A stretch of 64,000 nt of DNA, taken from NCBI RefSeq assembly GCF_001184025.1, contig NZ_BBYG01000020.1, positions 248,001-312,000 on the forward strand, read 5' to 3'. Shown here in pieces: positions 17,048 through 25,463 of this stretch. The stretch comes from Streptomyces maremycinicus. Its GTDB lineage: Bacteria; Actinomycetota; Actinomycetes; Streptomycetales; Streptomycetaceae. A program made the position numbers and the translations under genes. Within the stretch, counting starts at the first letter, position 1. Every line of letters begins with the position of its first letter. The notes below the pieces were generated by a model. It had not been told where the DNA came from. It did not search any database and saw only the letters and a program-made list of their open reading frames with translations.

Positions 17048-18175
17048 TCAGGTGGTCCGCGTCGCCCGAGTGGTCCGCGCGAACGTGTACAGCTTCTCCA
17101 GCCGCTCGCGGGTCGCCTCGTCCACCGGCGCGTACGTCACCAGCCGCGCCCCGAGTTCCGGGCTCAGCCAGAGGTCGGTGTGGGTGAGGTCGAGGAGGCC
17201 GACGTGCGGGTTGCGGAACTGTTTGGTCTTGCCGCGGGTCGCGATGACCTCGTAGCGCTCCCAGTTCTCGCGGAACTCCGGTGACTCCGACTGGAGACGC
17301 CTGACCAGCATCTTCCAGGCGGGCTCGGTGAGATGGCCGGCCATGGAGGCGCGGAGCCTCGCCGCCATCAGGCGCATGGTCTCGTCGAGGTGGACGATCG
17401 ACTCGCGCCACTGCGGGTGGGTGTGCACGAGGACCATGCAGTTGCGGTCCTCGGGCGGGATCGCGTCGAGGTCGCAGAGCAGATGGGCGTAGGTGCGGTT
17501 GTAGGCCAGGATGTCGTAGCGGCTGTTCTGGACGCAGGCGGGCAGCGGGTCGAGCTGGTCGAGCACCTCGCGCACGGCGTCGGTGACCCCGGCGCAGGAC
17601 GAGGCGGGCGTCGGGTCGGTCGCGGCGGCCAGCTGGAAGAGGTGGGCCCGTTCGCTCGGGTCGAGCAGCAGCGTGCGGGCGAGGGCGTCCAGGACCTGGA
17701 CCGAGACCTGGATGTCCCGGGACTGTTCGAGCCAGGTGTACCAGGTGACGCCGACCGCCGAGAGATGGGCGACCTCCTCGCGGCGCAGCCCCGGGGTCCG
17801 GCGGCGTGCTCCGCGCGGGAGGCCCACCTGCTCGGGTGTGATCCGCTCGCGGCGGCTGCGCAGGAAGGCGGCCAGCTCGTGGCGCCGGATCTCCGAGCCG
17901 CCGGCCCCGCGCGCCTCGCGGGCCTTCTGCACCTCGCGGGCCGCATCCGCCGCACGGGCTTCCTCCGCCGCACGGGCCGCCTGCGCCGCACGACCCGCCT
18001 GCGCCGCCTGCGCCGCACGGGCTTCCCGGGGCTCCTGAGCCTCCCGGGGCTCCGAAGCCTCCCGGGGCTCCTGAGCCTCCTGGGCTTCCTGGGGCTCCTG
18101 GGGCTCGCGGGTCCCCGTCCGGCGGCGGCTCGCCCGGGCCTCGCGCGCGTGTGCCTCCTGGGCCATCGTCGTCAT
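17048..18175 (-). CDS. Helix-turn-helix regulator with MmyB-like ligand-binding domain
   Basis: A 375-residue regulator. Residues about 18-95 are an unusual Glu/Gln/Pro/Arg/Ala-rich extension, predicted coiled or disordered, encoded by repetitive DNA. The XRE helix-turn-helix follows (about 105-170) with the family signature GARRRTPGLRREEVAHLS and TWYTWLEQSRDIQVS. The C-terminal half is the MmyB-like domain (VQNSRYDILAYN, then WRESIVHLDETMR). Such proteins usually repress a divergent neighbour in Streptomyces; here that is the DHA2 exporter at 18277. The extension is absent from the paralogue at 56696, so the true start may lie further in, but no better ribosome site was seen. Confidence 0.88.
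   Translation of the reverse strand: MTTMAQEAHAREARASRRRTGTREPQEPQEAQEAQEPREASEPREAQEPREARAAQAAQAGRAAQAARAAEEARAADAAREVQKAREARGAGGSEIRRHELAAFLRSRRERITPEQVGLPRGARRRTPGLRREEVAHLSAVGVTWYTWLEQSRDIQVSVQVLDALARTLLLDPSERAHLFQLAAATDPTPASSCAGVTDAVREVLDQLDPLPACVQNSRYDILAYNRTYAHLLCDLDAIPPEDRNCMVLVHTHPQWRESIVHLDETMRLMAARLRASMAGHLTEPAWKMLVRRLQSESPEFRENWERYEVIATRGKTKQFRNPHVGLLDLTHTDLWLSPELGARLVTYAPVDEATRERLEKLYTFARTTRATRTT
17930..18115 (-). repeat. Imperfect tandem repeats encoding the regulator's N-terminal extension
   Basis: On the plus strand, units like TCCCGGGGCTCCTGAGCC recur between 18020 and 18110, and units like GCCGCACGGGCTTCC recur between 17940 and 18015. They encode E-P-R-E/A-Q and R-A-A-Q-A type repeats in frame. 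Confidence 0.75.
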
Positions 18176-18205
18176 GCCTCCAGCGTGCGGCCGCCCGGAC
18201 CCTGT

Positions 18206-18246
18206 TGCCAGGTACTCCTTCTACCAGGATAAGAAGCATCTGGTAC
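18206..18246. promoter_or_regulatory. Operator-like cluster between the MmyB-type regulator and the exporter
   Basis: TACCAG (18222-18227) and CTGGTA (18240-18245) form a perfect inverted repeat, and a third related half-site, GCCAGGTAC, lies at 18208-18216. GGATAAG at 18227-18233 inside the cluster could be a -10 element; the same word occurs before the paralogous regulator gene at 56679. The cluster sits in the 101-bp divergent gap, so autoregulation plus exporter repression is the natural reading. Confidence 0.55.
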
Positions 18247-18276
18247 CCGGCTGGGCGGCGGCGCAGGCTCGGGAGC

Positions 18277-19707
18277 GTGACTGAAACCCTCACCACCCCG
18301 GCCGCCGTACGGACGAGCGCGGCACCCCGTGCGCTCGGTTCGCTCGGGTTGTTCACCGTGCTGCTCGGAGCGGCACTTCCGCTGATCGACTTCTTCATCG
18401 TCAACGTCGCCCTGCCCACGATGGGCCGGGATCTCGCGGCGAGCGAGTCCGTCCTCGAACTCGTCGTGGCCGGGTACGGGCTCGCGTACGCCGTCCTGCT
18501 CGTGCTGGGCGGCCGGCTCGGAGACCTGTTCGGCCGTCGCCGGCTCTTCCTGGGCGGTATGGCCGCCTTCGGCCTGACCTCGCTGGCCTGCGGGCTCGCG
18601 CCCGACGCGTGGTCACTGGTCGCGGCACGGGTCGCCCAGGGAGCGTCGGCCGCCGCGATGGTCCCGCAGGTGCTCGCCACCATCCAGTCGTCGACCGAGG
18701 GGCCGCGGCGCGCCAAGGCGATGAGCCTGTACGGCGCGACCGCCGGGCTCGCCATGGTCGCGGGCCAGATCCTGGGCGGCGTACTGGTCGCGGCGGACCT
18801 CGCCGGCAGCGGCTGGCGCTCGGTGTTCCTGGTGAACGTGCCCGTGGTGGTCGTCGGGCTCGTCCTCGCCGTCCGTGCCGTCCCGGAGACGCGTTCACCG
18901 CGTCCGGAGCCGGTGGACGGACCCGGCACCGTGCTCCTCGCCGCCGCCCTGCTGACACTGCTCGCCCCGCTCACCGAGGGCAGGGCTGCGGGCTGGCCGC
19001 TGTGGACGTGGCTGTCGCTGGCCGCGTTCCCGCTGGTGACGGGCGCGTTCCTGGCGGTGGAGCGGCGTGCCGACCGGCAGGGCCGTACCCCGCTGGTGCC
19101 GCCGAGCCTGTTCGCGCTCACTCCGCTGCGCCGGGGCCTGACGATCATGGTGCCGTTCGCGATCGGCTTCAGCGGGTTCATGTTCGTCATCGCCGTCGCG
19201 CTCCAGAGCGGGGCGGGACTGGGTCCGGTGCGGGCCGGTCTGGCGCTCGCGCCGATGGCGCTGGCGTTCTTCCTCGTCTCGCTGGCCGGGCCACGGCTGG
19301 TGACGCGGTTCGGGGCCCGGGTGGTGACGGCGGGTGCGGTGGTCCAGGCCGTGGGGGTCGTCCTCATCCTGCTGGCGGTGCGTGCCGACTGGCCGGACGT
19401 GGGTTTCGTCGCGCTGCTGCCGGGCGCGGCGGTCGCCGGTGCGGGACAGGCGCTCCAACTGCCCGTCGTCATGCGGATCGTGATGTCCGAGGTGCCGCCG
19501 GCCCGCGCGGGCGTCGGCAGCGGGGTGATGGTGACCACCCAACAGGCCTCGCTGGCGCTGGGGGTGGCCACCCTGGGCACCCTGTTCCTCTCCCTGGTCC
19601 CGGGGATGGGCATGCGCAACGCCCTGGTCACCACGCTGGTCGTGCAGTTGGGCGGGATCGTGGTGACGGGTCTGCTGAGCCTGCGGCTGCCGCGCCGGGT
19701 GGGGTGA
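18277..19707 (+). CDS. MFS drug exporter, DHA2 family
   Basis: A 476-residue efflux protein of the same family as the exporter at 15550, with 14 predicted helices. LIDFFIVNVALPTM in helix 1 and GGRLGDLFGRRRLFL (motif A) are clear; the helix 5 region has GATAGLAMVAGQILGG. GTG at 18277 is the first start compatible with the family N-terminus, though GGGAG is only one base away, so translation may be leaderless or start differently. It is probably controlled by the divergent MmyB-type regulator. The substrate is unknown. Confidence 0.88.
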   Translation: MTETLTTPAAVRTSAAPRALGSLGLFTVLLGAALPLIDFFIVNVALPTMGRDLAASESVLELVVAGYGLAYAVLLVLGGRLGDLFGRRRLFLGGMAAFGLTSLACGLAPDAWSLVAARVAQGASAAAMVPQVLATIQSSTEGPRRAKAMSLYGATAGLAMVAGQILGGVLVAADLAGSGWRSVFLVNVPVVVVGLVLAVRAVPETRSPRPEPVDGPGTVLLAAALLTLLAPLTEGRAAGWPLWTWLSLAAFPLVTGAFLAVERRADRQGRTPLVPPSLFALTPLRRGLTIMVPFAIGFSGFMFVIAVALQSGAGLGPVRAGLALAPMALAFFLVSLAGPRLVTRFGARVVTAGAVVQAVGVVLILLAVRADWPDVGFVALLPGAAVAGAGQALQLPVVMRIVMSEVPPARAGVGSGVMVTTQQASLALGVATLGTLFLSLVPGMGMRNALVTTLVVQLGGIVVTGLLSLRLPRRVG

Positions 19708-19821
19708 CCCGGGCCTCCCGGTCCGGGCCGGGGCACGACTCGGCTAACTCGACCGGGTGAAACCCCTGTTGATGTTGTTCTTGCTGCACACTCCTTGCTG
19801 GCCGAGATTTCGGGAGGCGTG

Positions 19822-20040
19822 GTGCTGGAGATCAACACGAGCAAGGTGAGCCGCTGGGACCAGCACGGTCGGGAGCATGTCGTCAGAGTGCGGCGCACCG
19901 GAGTGCAGCGCACGATCAGATGTGACACCTGCGGCTGGCGCAAGGGGGCGCAGTTCCTGCCCTGGCTGAAGGCCGAGGAGCACCTCGCCGAGGCGCATCA
20001 GGCGACGGTGGATCCCGCGGAGGGCCGCGAGCAGCGATGA
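19822..20040 (+). CDS. Small zinc-finger-like protein
   Basis: A conserved-looking 72-residue basic protein. GGGAGG lies four bases before the GTG at 19822 (another GTG at 19819 is possible). It contains CDTC followed after about 15 residues by HLAEAH, a Cys-X2-Cys plus two-histidine pattern that could bind one zinc ion. Trp and Arg residues precede the motif (SKVSRWDQHGREHVVRVRR), consistent with nucleic-acid binding, but no function can be assigned. It stands alone between an exporter and a hydrolase gene. Confidence 0.65.
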   Translation: MLEINTSKVSRWDQHGREHVVRVRRTGVQRTIRCDTCGWRKGAQFLPWLKAEEHLAEAHQATVDPAEGREQR

Positions 20041-20104
20041 CTTCCGGCCGCCCCGGGGGTCATCAGGGGCGAAGAGAGTCGATCGCGCACCGGAAGGCCG
20101 GCCC

Positions 20105-21247
20105 ATGAGCGCTCTGCACGAGACACTGCGACGGTACGTCGACGACGGCACCGTACCCGGAGCGGTGGGTCTGGTGGCCCGCGGCGACTCGGTGCAGGTG
20201 GTGACCGCCGGTGCGCGGGACGCCGAGGGCACCGCCCCGATGGACCGCGGGTCCCTGTTCCGGATCGCCTCGATCACCAAGCCGGTCACGGCGGCGGCGC
20301 TGCTGATGCTGGTGGAGGAGGGGCGGCTGGCCCTGGACTCGCCGGTGACCGAGTGGCTGCCCGAGCTGGCGGACCCGGTCGTGGTCCGCACGCCGTCCGC
20401 TCCCGTCGACGACGTGGTCCCGGCGGCCCGCCCGATCACGGTCGAGGACCTGCTGAGCTCCCGCCCCGGCTGGGGCTTCCCGGCCGACTTCTCCCTTCCC
20501 GCCGTCCAGGCCCTGTTCGGTGTGCAGAAGGACGGCCGGGCGCCGCAGGCCTACCCGGACCCGGACACCTGGCTGACGGACCTGGCCCGCGTCCCCCTGC
20601 TGCACCAGCCGGGCGAGGCCTGGCTGTACGGCACGGCCTCCGACCTCCAGGGCATCCTGATCGCGCGGGCGTCCGGCCGCCCGCTGCCCGAGTTCCTCGC
20701 GGAAAGGATCTTCGCGCCGCTGGGCATGAAGGACACGGCGTTCGAGGTCCCGAAGGAGCGGAGGGACCGCTTCACCACCGCCTACCGGCCCGACGGCGCG
20801 GGCGGGCTGGAGGTGGCGGACACCCCGGACGGCGAATGGAGCAGCGTTGCGGCCTTCCCGTCGGGCGGCGGCGGGCTGGTGTCCACGGCCGACGACTGGC
20901 TGGCGTTCGCGCGTCTCCTCCTGAACGGCGGCGCGGCGGGCGGCCGCACCCTCCTCTCCCCCACGTCGGTCGGCCGCATGACGACCGATCACCTGACGGC
21001 GGCGCAGCGGGAGACGGGGGCACTCTTCCTGGAGGGCCAGGGCTGGGGCTACGGCGGCTCGGTCGACGTCTCCCCCGTCGATCCCTGGAACGTCCCCGGC
21101 CGCTACGGCTGGGTCGGCGGCACCGGCACGGCGGCCCACATCGTCCCGAGTACGGGCACGGTGACGATCCTCCTCACCCAGGTGGCGATGGAGAACCCGA
21201 CACCCACTCCCCTGATGCGGGACTTCTGGCGGTGTACGGCGCAGTGA
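20105..21247 (+). CDS. Serine hydrolase of the class C beta-lactamase/esterase family
   Basis: A 380-residue hydrolase with no signal peptide, so probably cytoplasmic. The SxxK nucleophile motif is SITK near residue 57. The tyrosine motif is in WLYGTASDLQG near 178, and GWVGGTGTAAHI near 338 replaces the KTG box. The absence of a leader and the family pattern favour an esterase or peptidase over a true beta-lactamase. GGAAGG precedes the ATG. It stands alone and ends convergent with a TetR gene. Confidence 0.85.
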   Translation: MSALHETLRRYVDDGTVPGAVGLVARGDSVQVVTAGARDAEGTAPMDRGSLFRIASITKPVTAAALLMLVEEGRLALDSPVTEWLPELADPVVVRTPSAPVDDVVPAARPITVEDLLSSRPGWGFPADFSLPAVQALFGVQKDGRAPQAYPDPDTWLTDLARVPLLHQPGEAWLYGTASDLQGILIARASGRPLPEFLAERIFAPLGMKDTAFEVPKERRDRFTTAYRPDGAGGLEVADTPDGEWSSVAAFPSGGGGLVSTADDWLAFARLLLNGGAAGGRTLLSPTSVGRMTTDHLTAAQRETGALFLEGQGWGYGGSVDVSPVDPWNVPGRYGWVGGTGTAAHIVPSTGTVTILLTQVAMENPTPTPLMRDFWRCTAQ

Positions 21248-21249
21248 CC

Positions 21250-21270
21250 CGGCAGGCGGTCGTCCTGCCG
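21250..21270. terminator. Short hairpin between convergent genes
   Basis: CGGCAGG (21250-21256) pairs with CCTGCCG (21264-21270) around a 7-base loop, directly after the serine hydrolase stop. It is a modest candidate for a shared terminator. Confidence 0.45.
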
Positions 21271-21301
21271 TCCGGGAAGGCATCCGGGTGCGGCTCGTCG
21301 C

Positions 21302-21907
21302 TCAGGCGGACGCCGACTGGGCCCGCAGCCCCCGCAGCAGCAGGTCCACCAGGGCCGTGAAGTCCTGCTGGGCGCCCGGGCGCTCCCACACCCGGCTGTA
21401 GCCGGGGTCGTGGAAGCGGCCGGTGGCGTGGAAGACGGCGACGGCGGAGGTCCTAGGGTCGGGGGCCGTGAAGGCGCCGGAGGCGACTCCCGCCTCGATG
21501 ATCCGGGTCAGCTGACCGGTCAGGTCGGCGAGGTGTTCCTCGACGACCTCGCCGGTCTCCCCGGTCAGCACCATGTAGGTGGCGAACAGCTCGGGGTCGT
21601 CGCCCGCCTTGCGCCGCTTGGCCTCGAAGAGCGCCGCGAGCCAGTCCCGCAGCCGGGTCTCCGGCGTGCGGGTCTCGTCGGCGGTGATGCCGGCGAGGGT
21701 CTCGGACGTACGGTCCAGCCACCGCTTCGTGACCGCCGCGCGCAGCGCCGCCTTCGTCCGGAAGTGCCGGTAGACACTGCCGTGACTGACCCCGAGCGCG
21801 CGCGCCACGTCGACCACGGTGGCCTTGGCGGGCCCGTGGCGGCGCAGCACTTCCTCGGTCGCCTCGAGGATGCGCTCGGCGGTCAGGGTCTCGGTGGTCG
21901 GTGACAT
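21302..21907 (-). CDS. TetR family transcriptional regulator
   Basis: A 201-residue repressor starting at ATG 21907. The N-terminal helix-turn-helix is clear: ATVVDVARALGVSHGSVYRHFRTKAALRAAV at about residues 26-56. The C-terminal ligand domain ends in DFTALVDLLLRGL. It lies 25 bases downstream of the aldo/keto reductase on the same strand, so they form an operon. The perfect palindrome in front of the reductase (22959-22996) is its most likely operator, giving autoregulation. The inducer is unknown, perhaps a substrate of the reductase. Confidence 0.92.
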   Translation of the reverse strand: MSPTTETLTAERILEATEEVLRRHGPAKATVVDVARALGVSHGSVYRHFRTKAALRAAVTKRWLDRTSETLAGITADETRTPETRLRDWLAALFEAKRRKAGDDPELFATYMVLTGETGEVVEEHLADLTGQLTRIIEAGVASGAFTAPDPRTSAVAVFHATGRFHDPGYSRVWERPGAQQDFTALVDLLLRGLRAQSASA

Positions 21908-21932
21908 GCTCAGACCGTACCCGGAGGTCGGG

Positions 21933-22943
21933 TCAGCGCTCGCTGTCGAGGTGGGCCATCGCGGCGGCCGAGTAGCGGTCACCGGCGGCGGCGTCGGCCG
22001 GGACGGCGTCCTCGATCGCGGCGAGGTCGGCGGCCTCCAGGACGACGTCCAGCGCGCCCAGCGACTCCGCCAGCCGCTCCCTGGTCCGGGCGCCGACCAG
22101 CGGCACGATGTCCTCGCCCTGGGCCAGCACCCAGGCGATCGCGATCTGCGCGACGGAGACGCCCTTCTGCTCGGCGATCTTCCGCAGGGCCTCGACCAGG
22201 TTCAGGTTGTGCTGGAGGTTGTCGCCCTGGAAGCGGGGCGAGTAGGCCCGGAAGTCGTTCGCGGCGAGCTTGCGGTCCGCGGTGAAGTGCCCGGAGATCA
22301 GCCCGCGCGACAGCACGCCGTACGCGGTGATGGAGATCCCCAGCTCACGGGTGACCGGCAGGATCGACCTCTCGATGCCGCGCGAGATCAGCGCGTACTC
22401 GATCTGGAGGTCGGCGATCGGCGCGGTGGCGGCGGCCCTGCGGATGGTCTCGGCGCCGACCTCGCTGAGGCCGATGTGCCGGACGTGCCCCTTCTCGACC
22501 AGCTCGGCGATCGCGCCGACCGTCTCCTCGATCGGGACGTCCGGGTCGAGCCGGGCGATGCGGTAGACGTCGATGTGATCGACCCCCAGGCGCTGGAGGG
22601 AGTAGGCGGCGAAGTTCCGCACGGCCGCCGGACGGCCGTCGTAGCCGCTCCAGCCGCCGTCCGGGTCCCTCAGGGCGCCGAACTTCACGCTGACCTGAGC
22701 CTGTTCACGGCGGGCGGCGGGAGCGGTGCGCAGCGCTTCGCCGATCAGCAGTTCGTTGTGGCCCATGCCGTAGAAGTCGCCGGTGTCCAGCAGGGTCACG
22801 CCGGCCTCGAGGGCGGCGTGGATCGTCGCGATCCCCTCGGCCCGGTCCGCGTCGCCGTACAGCGCGGACATGCCCATGCAGCCGAGGCCGAGGGCGGAGA
22901 CCTGGGGACCGGTGGTGCCGAGGGAACGGGTTCGCATCGTCAT
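21933..22943 (-). CDS. Aldo/keto reductase
   Basis: A 336-residue cytoplasmic NADPH-dependent oxidoreductase with a TIM barrel. ATG at 22943 is chosen (GAGG about ten bases upstream). It begins RSLGTTGPQVSALGLGCMGMS, has LDTGDFYGMGHNE with the catalytic Asp and Tyr, the lysine in VKFGAL, and the C-terminal cofactor site VPLVGARTRERLAESL. These features match the AKR13-like group of general aldehyde and ketone reductases. It is the first gene of an operon with a TetR repressor, which suggests induction by a carbonyl or electrophile stress compound. Confidence 0.92.
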   Translation of the reverse strand: MTMRTRSLGTTGPQVSALGLGCMGMSALYGDADRAEGIATIHAALEAGVTLLDTGDFYGMGHNELLIGEALRTAPAARREQAQVSVKFGALRDPDGGWSGYDGRPAAVRNFAAYSLQRLGVDHIDVYRIARLDPDVPIEETVGAIAELVEKGHVRHIGLSEVGAETIRRAAATAPIADLQIEYALISRGIERSILPVTRELGISITAYGVLSRGLISGHFTADRKLAANDFRAYSPRFQGDNLQHNLNLVEALRKIAEQKGVSVAQIAIAWVLAQGEDIVPLVGARTRERLAESLGALDVVLEAADLAAIEDAVPADAAAGDRYSAAAMAHLDSER

Positions 22944-22958
22944 GGGTACCAGCCTCGC

Positions 22959-22996
22959 ATGACGACTGACAGATTTCAATATCTGTCAGTCGTCAT
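22959..22996. promoter_or_regulatory. Perfect 16-bp palindromic operator before the reductase-TetR operon
   Basis: ATGACGACTGACAGAT (22959-22974) and its exact complement (22981-22996) flank TTCAAT. It starts 15 bases upstream of the aldo/keto reductase ATG, and lies in the 237-bp gap shared with the divergent gene at 23181. Size and symmetry fit a TetR-family site. Confidence 0.8.
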
Positions 22997-23180
22997 CCGT
23001 CAGCTGTCACTTGTTGCCCGTTATGCGACACCCGTTACCTGTCATTCCATATCTGCCATCCGGCTGCCGTCCGGTCGACGGGCCGGGCACACCGAGGACA
23101 ATGAGAGATGTCGGTGCGCAGTCACCCCGGCGGCGCCTGCCGCCGACCGAGCGGCCCTCCGCGCCGCCATGGAGGCTGCC

Positions 23181-24293
23181 ATGAGCATCCGCATCGCCAC
23201 CTTCAACATGGAGAACCTCTTCCGCCGGCCCACGGCCTTCCGCATCGAGGACCCGGCGAAGCGCAAGGAGATCCTGGACGACTTCGCGACGCTGGCCGAG
23301 CTGCTCGACCTGCCCGTGTACACGGCCGACGACCGGACGAAGATCGCCGGGCTCATCGAGAAGCACCGGGCGTACGAGATCGACCCGAAGAACCCGCCGC
23401 CGATCTACGTGAACCAGTCACGTCCGGGCAAGGACTCCGGGCTGTTCAAGACCACGGGGTCGGGAAAGAGCACCCACGTCGAGGTCACTGCCAAGGGCCG
23501 TTCCGCGTGGGCCGGTTGGGCCGAGCTGGGGCAGGACGACTTCGAGCTGACCGTGGTGCGCAACACCGGCCGGGTGGTCTCGGAGGTCGACGCCGACATC
23601 CTGCTCACCGTGGAGGTCGAGGACCGTCTCACCCTGGAGCGCTTCAACACGCAGGTGCTCGCGGGAGCACTCGGCAGGCGGCCGTATCCCTACGCCCTGC
23701 TGGTCGACGGCAACGATCCCCGGGGCATCGACATCGGGATCCTCAGCCGGCACCCGATCACGTCCCTGCGAACCCATATCTTCGACACCGGCCCCGAACG
23801 TCCCGACCTGCGACTCTTCAGCCGCGACTGCCCCGAGTTCGAGATCCAGCTCAACGGGACGCCCCTGGTGGTCCTCGGCAACCACCTGAAGAGCAAGTTC
23901 CAGGACAACCCCGACCTGCGCCTGGCCCAGGCGAAGCGGGTCGCGGAGATCTACCGGGCCGCTCTGGAGCGCACCCCGCACGTCGTCGTCGCCGGGGACA
24001 TGAACGACGATCCGGACAGCGCCCCGGTCACCGTCCTGCGCGACACCGGGATGCGGGACGTGATGAGCCACCGCTCCTATCACGGGCTGCCCGGCACCCA
24101 CGGGACCTGCAAGAGCGAGGCGAACAAGCTCGACTATCTCCTGCTCTCCCCCGAGCTGTGGCCGGAGGTCCAGCACGTCGGGCTGGAGACCCGTGGCATC
24201 TTCGCGAAGGACATCAAGTCCTTCGACACGGTGACCTCGAAGGGCACCGCGGCCTCCGACCACGCGGCGCTCTACGTGGACGTCGACCTGTAG
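23181..24293 (+). CDS. Endonuclease/exonuclease/phosphatase-fold protein
   Basis: A 370-residue metal-dependent phosphoesterase of the DNase I/exonuclease III fold. ATG at 23181 has GGAGG five bases upstream. The fold's landmarks are in order: ATFNMENLFRR at 5-15 (metal-binding Asn and, further on, Glu), VVVAGDMNDDPDSAP near 275, KLDYLLLSPEL near 315 and the terminal SDHAALYVDVDL. There is no signal peptide. The substrate could be nucleic acid, a nucleotide or a lipid headgroup. The 3' end overlaps the convergent DUF397 gene by 22 bases. Confidence 0.88.
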   Translation: MSIRIATFNMENLFRRPTAFRIEDPAKRKEILDDFATLAELLDLPVYTADDRTKIAGLIEKHRAYEIDPKNPPPIYVNQSRPGKDSGLFKTTGSGKSTHVEVTAKGRSAWAGWAELGQDDFELTVVRNTGRVVSEVDADILLTVEVEDRLTLERFNTQVLAGALGRRPYPYALLVDGNDPRGIDIGILSRHPITSLRTHIFDTGPERPDLRLFSRDCPEFEIQLNGTPLVVLGNHLKSKFQDNPDLRLAQAKRVAEIYRAALERTPHVVVAGDMNDDPDSAPVTVLRDTGMRDVMSHRSYHGLPGTHGTCKSEANKLDYLLLSPELWPEVQHVGLETRGIFAKDIKSFDTVTSKGTAASDHAALYVDVDL

Positions 24294-24475
24294 ACACGGA
24301 CGAAGTGGCCCCAGGCCTCCGACCCGAACGCCAGCACACCCCGTCCGGGATCCTTGCTGTCCCGGACGGGGACGAGGGAGGTCACACCGTCGGCGACTTC
24401 GAGGCAGGCGCCGCCTTCCGAGTTGCTGTAGCTGCTCTTGCGCCATGTCACGTTGCTCAGGTCGACGGCTCGCAC
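24272..24475 (-). CDS. DUF397 protein (WhiJ-associated type)
   Basis: A 67-residue protein starting with GTG at 24475, with GGAGGAA just upstream. It shows the DUF397 pattern: WRKSSYSNSEGGACLEVA, then VPVRDSKDP, then FVRVY at the end. In Streptomyces these small proteins are encoded next to Scr1/WhiJ-type helix-turn-helix regulators and are thought to work with them. Here the start overlaps the regulator's end by 19 bases, so coupling is likely. The stop overlaps the convergent phosphoesterase gene. Confidence 0.9.
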   Translation of the reverse strand: MRAVDLSNVTWRKSSYSNSEGGACLEVADGVTSLVPVRDSKDPGRGVLAFGSEAWGHFVRVYRSTST

Positions 24476-25299
24476 GGCACTTCCTCCAAGATGCGCAAGA
24501 TGAACGTCCGCGACTCAGCAGGACTCAATGCCAGGTCACGAATCCCATCGTATCTGCGCTGCAATCCCTCAACCTTGCCGATTTCCTCGACCAGTTCACC
24601 CCTGACAACGTTCTCGGTGTGGGCCACGGTCCGGCCGTCCGGCAGCCGCAGGAACGTCACCGGGGTGTCCATCAGACCGTGCAGTCCGGTGCCGTGCGGC
24701 AGCACATACAGAGTGATGTTCGGCTGCTCCGACGCCTCCAACAGATACTCCAGCTGCCCCCGCCACTCCTGACGGTCGCGCAGTGAATTGCGCAGCACCG
24801 CCTCGGACAGGATGATGCGGAACGGCGGCGCTTCATCCCCCTCAAGCACCTTTCGCCGCCCGATGCGCGCTTCGATCTGCTGATCCAGCTCTTCACCCTT
24901 GAGGCCGCCCTCGGCGAGCAACTCGCTTGCGTACGCAGGCGTTTGCAGCAACCCGTGAATCGTGCCGCCCCCGTAGTGCCAGAGACTGATCGCCTCGGCC
25001 TCCAGCAACATGTACCGCCGATACTGCTCCTTGAACTGCGACGGGTCCGCCACCGCCAGCTCCCACAGCGTGAGCAGCATCGGGGTCGTCCCGTAGTGCT
25101 GGTCCAGCGCTTCGACGATCTCCGGGCTGCCCAGGCTCTGACCGCCCTCCATCTTCCCGAACGTCGAGGCGTTCCAGCCGAGCACGACCTCCAACTGCCG
25201 CAGGCTGTCACCCTTCTCGGTCCGCAGGAGGCGCAGTTCCTCCGCGAAGCGTCGCCGGGGTTCCTGGCTACGGCCCGTGATCACCCGCCTGGACGGCAT
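24457..25299 (-). CDS. Scr1/WhiJ-type helix-turn-helix regulator (DUF5753)
   Basis: A 280-residue regulator. The N-terminal XRE helix-turn-helix (about 15-70) includes LRLLRTEKGDSLRQLEVVLGWNASTFGKMEGG. The DUF5753 domain follows, with the characteristic HGLLQTPAYASELL and ITLYVLPHGTGLHGLMDTPVTFLRLPDG. Members of this family, such as WhiJ, control development or secondary metabolism in Streptomyces together with a DUF397 partner. The gene is divergent from a small gene at 25464, and an inverted repeat lies in the shared region. The regulated process is unknown. Confidence 0.92.
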   Translation of the reverse strand: MPSRRVITGRSQEPRRRFAEELRLLRTEKGDSLRQLEVVLGWNASTFGKMEGGQSLGSPEIVEALDQHYGTTPMLLTLWELAVADPSQFKEQYRRYMLLEAEAISLWHYGGGTIHGLLQTPAYASELLAEGGLKGEELDQQIEARIGRRKVLEGDEAPPFRIILSEAVLRNSLRDRQEWRGQLEYLLEASEQPNITLYVLPHGTGLHGLMDTPVTFLRLPDGRTVAHTENVVRGELVEEIGKVEGLQRRYDGIRDLALSPAESRTFILRILEEVPCEPST

Positions 25300-25415
25300 C
25301 CGTTCCTCCGGAATTTGTGGAATATGCGCTGTCCGACGACGCCCCGCCCCACGTCAGCGGCGTGCCGATGCCGATCGAAGGCCATCCTGACAACGACCCC
25401 CACTACCCAGAGTAG

Positions 25416-25446
25416 CCCAACTGTCGCATTTAGTATGTAAGTTGGG
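25416..25446. promoter_or_regulatory. Inverted repeat around a -10-like element at the WhiJ-type locus
   Basis: CCCAACT (25416-25422) and AGTTGGG (25440-25446) form a perfect 7-bp inverted repeat whose 17-base spacer contains TAGTAT (25431-25436), a good -10 hexamer for the gene at 25464. A second short repeat, CTAC-CCAGA-GTAG, overlaps just upstream (25403-25415). This is a strong candidate operator for the Scr1/WhiJ-type regulator. Confidence 0.6.
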
Positions 25447-25463
25447 TGAAAGGAGCGAAAGAC

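Noticed and set aside
16716..19943. 1075-codon minus-strand frame
   Set aside because: It crosses the MmyB-type regulator out of frame and both exporters in antisense; no protein family is visible.
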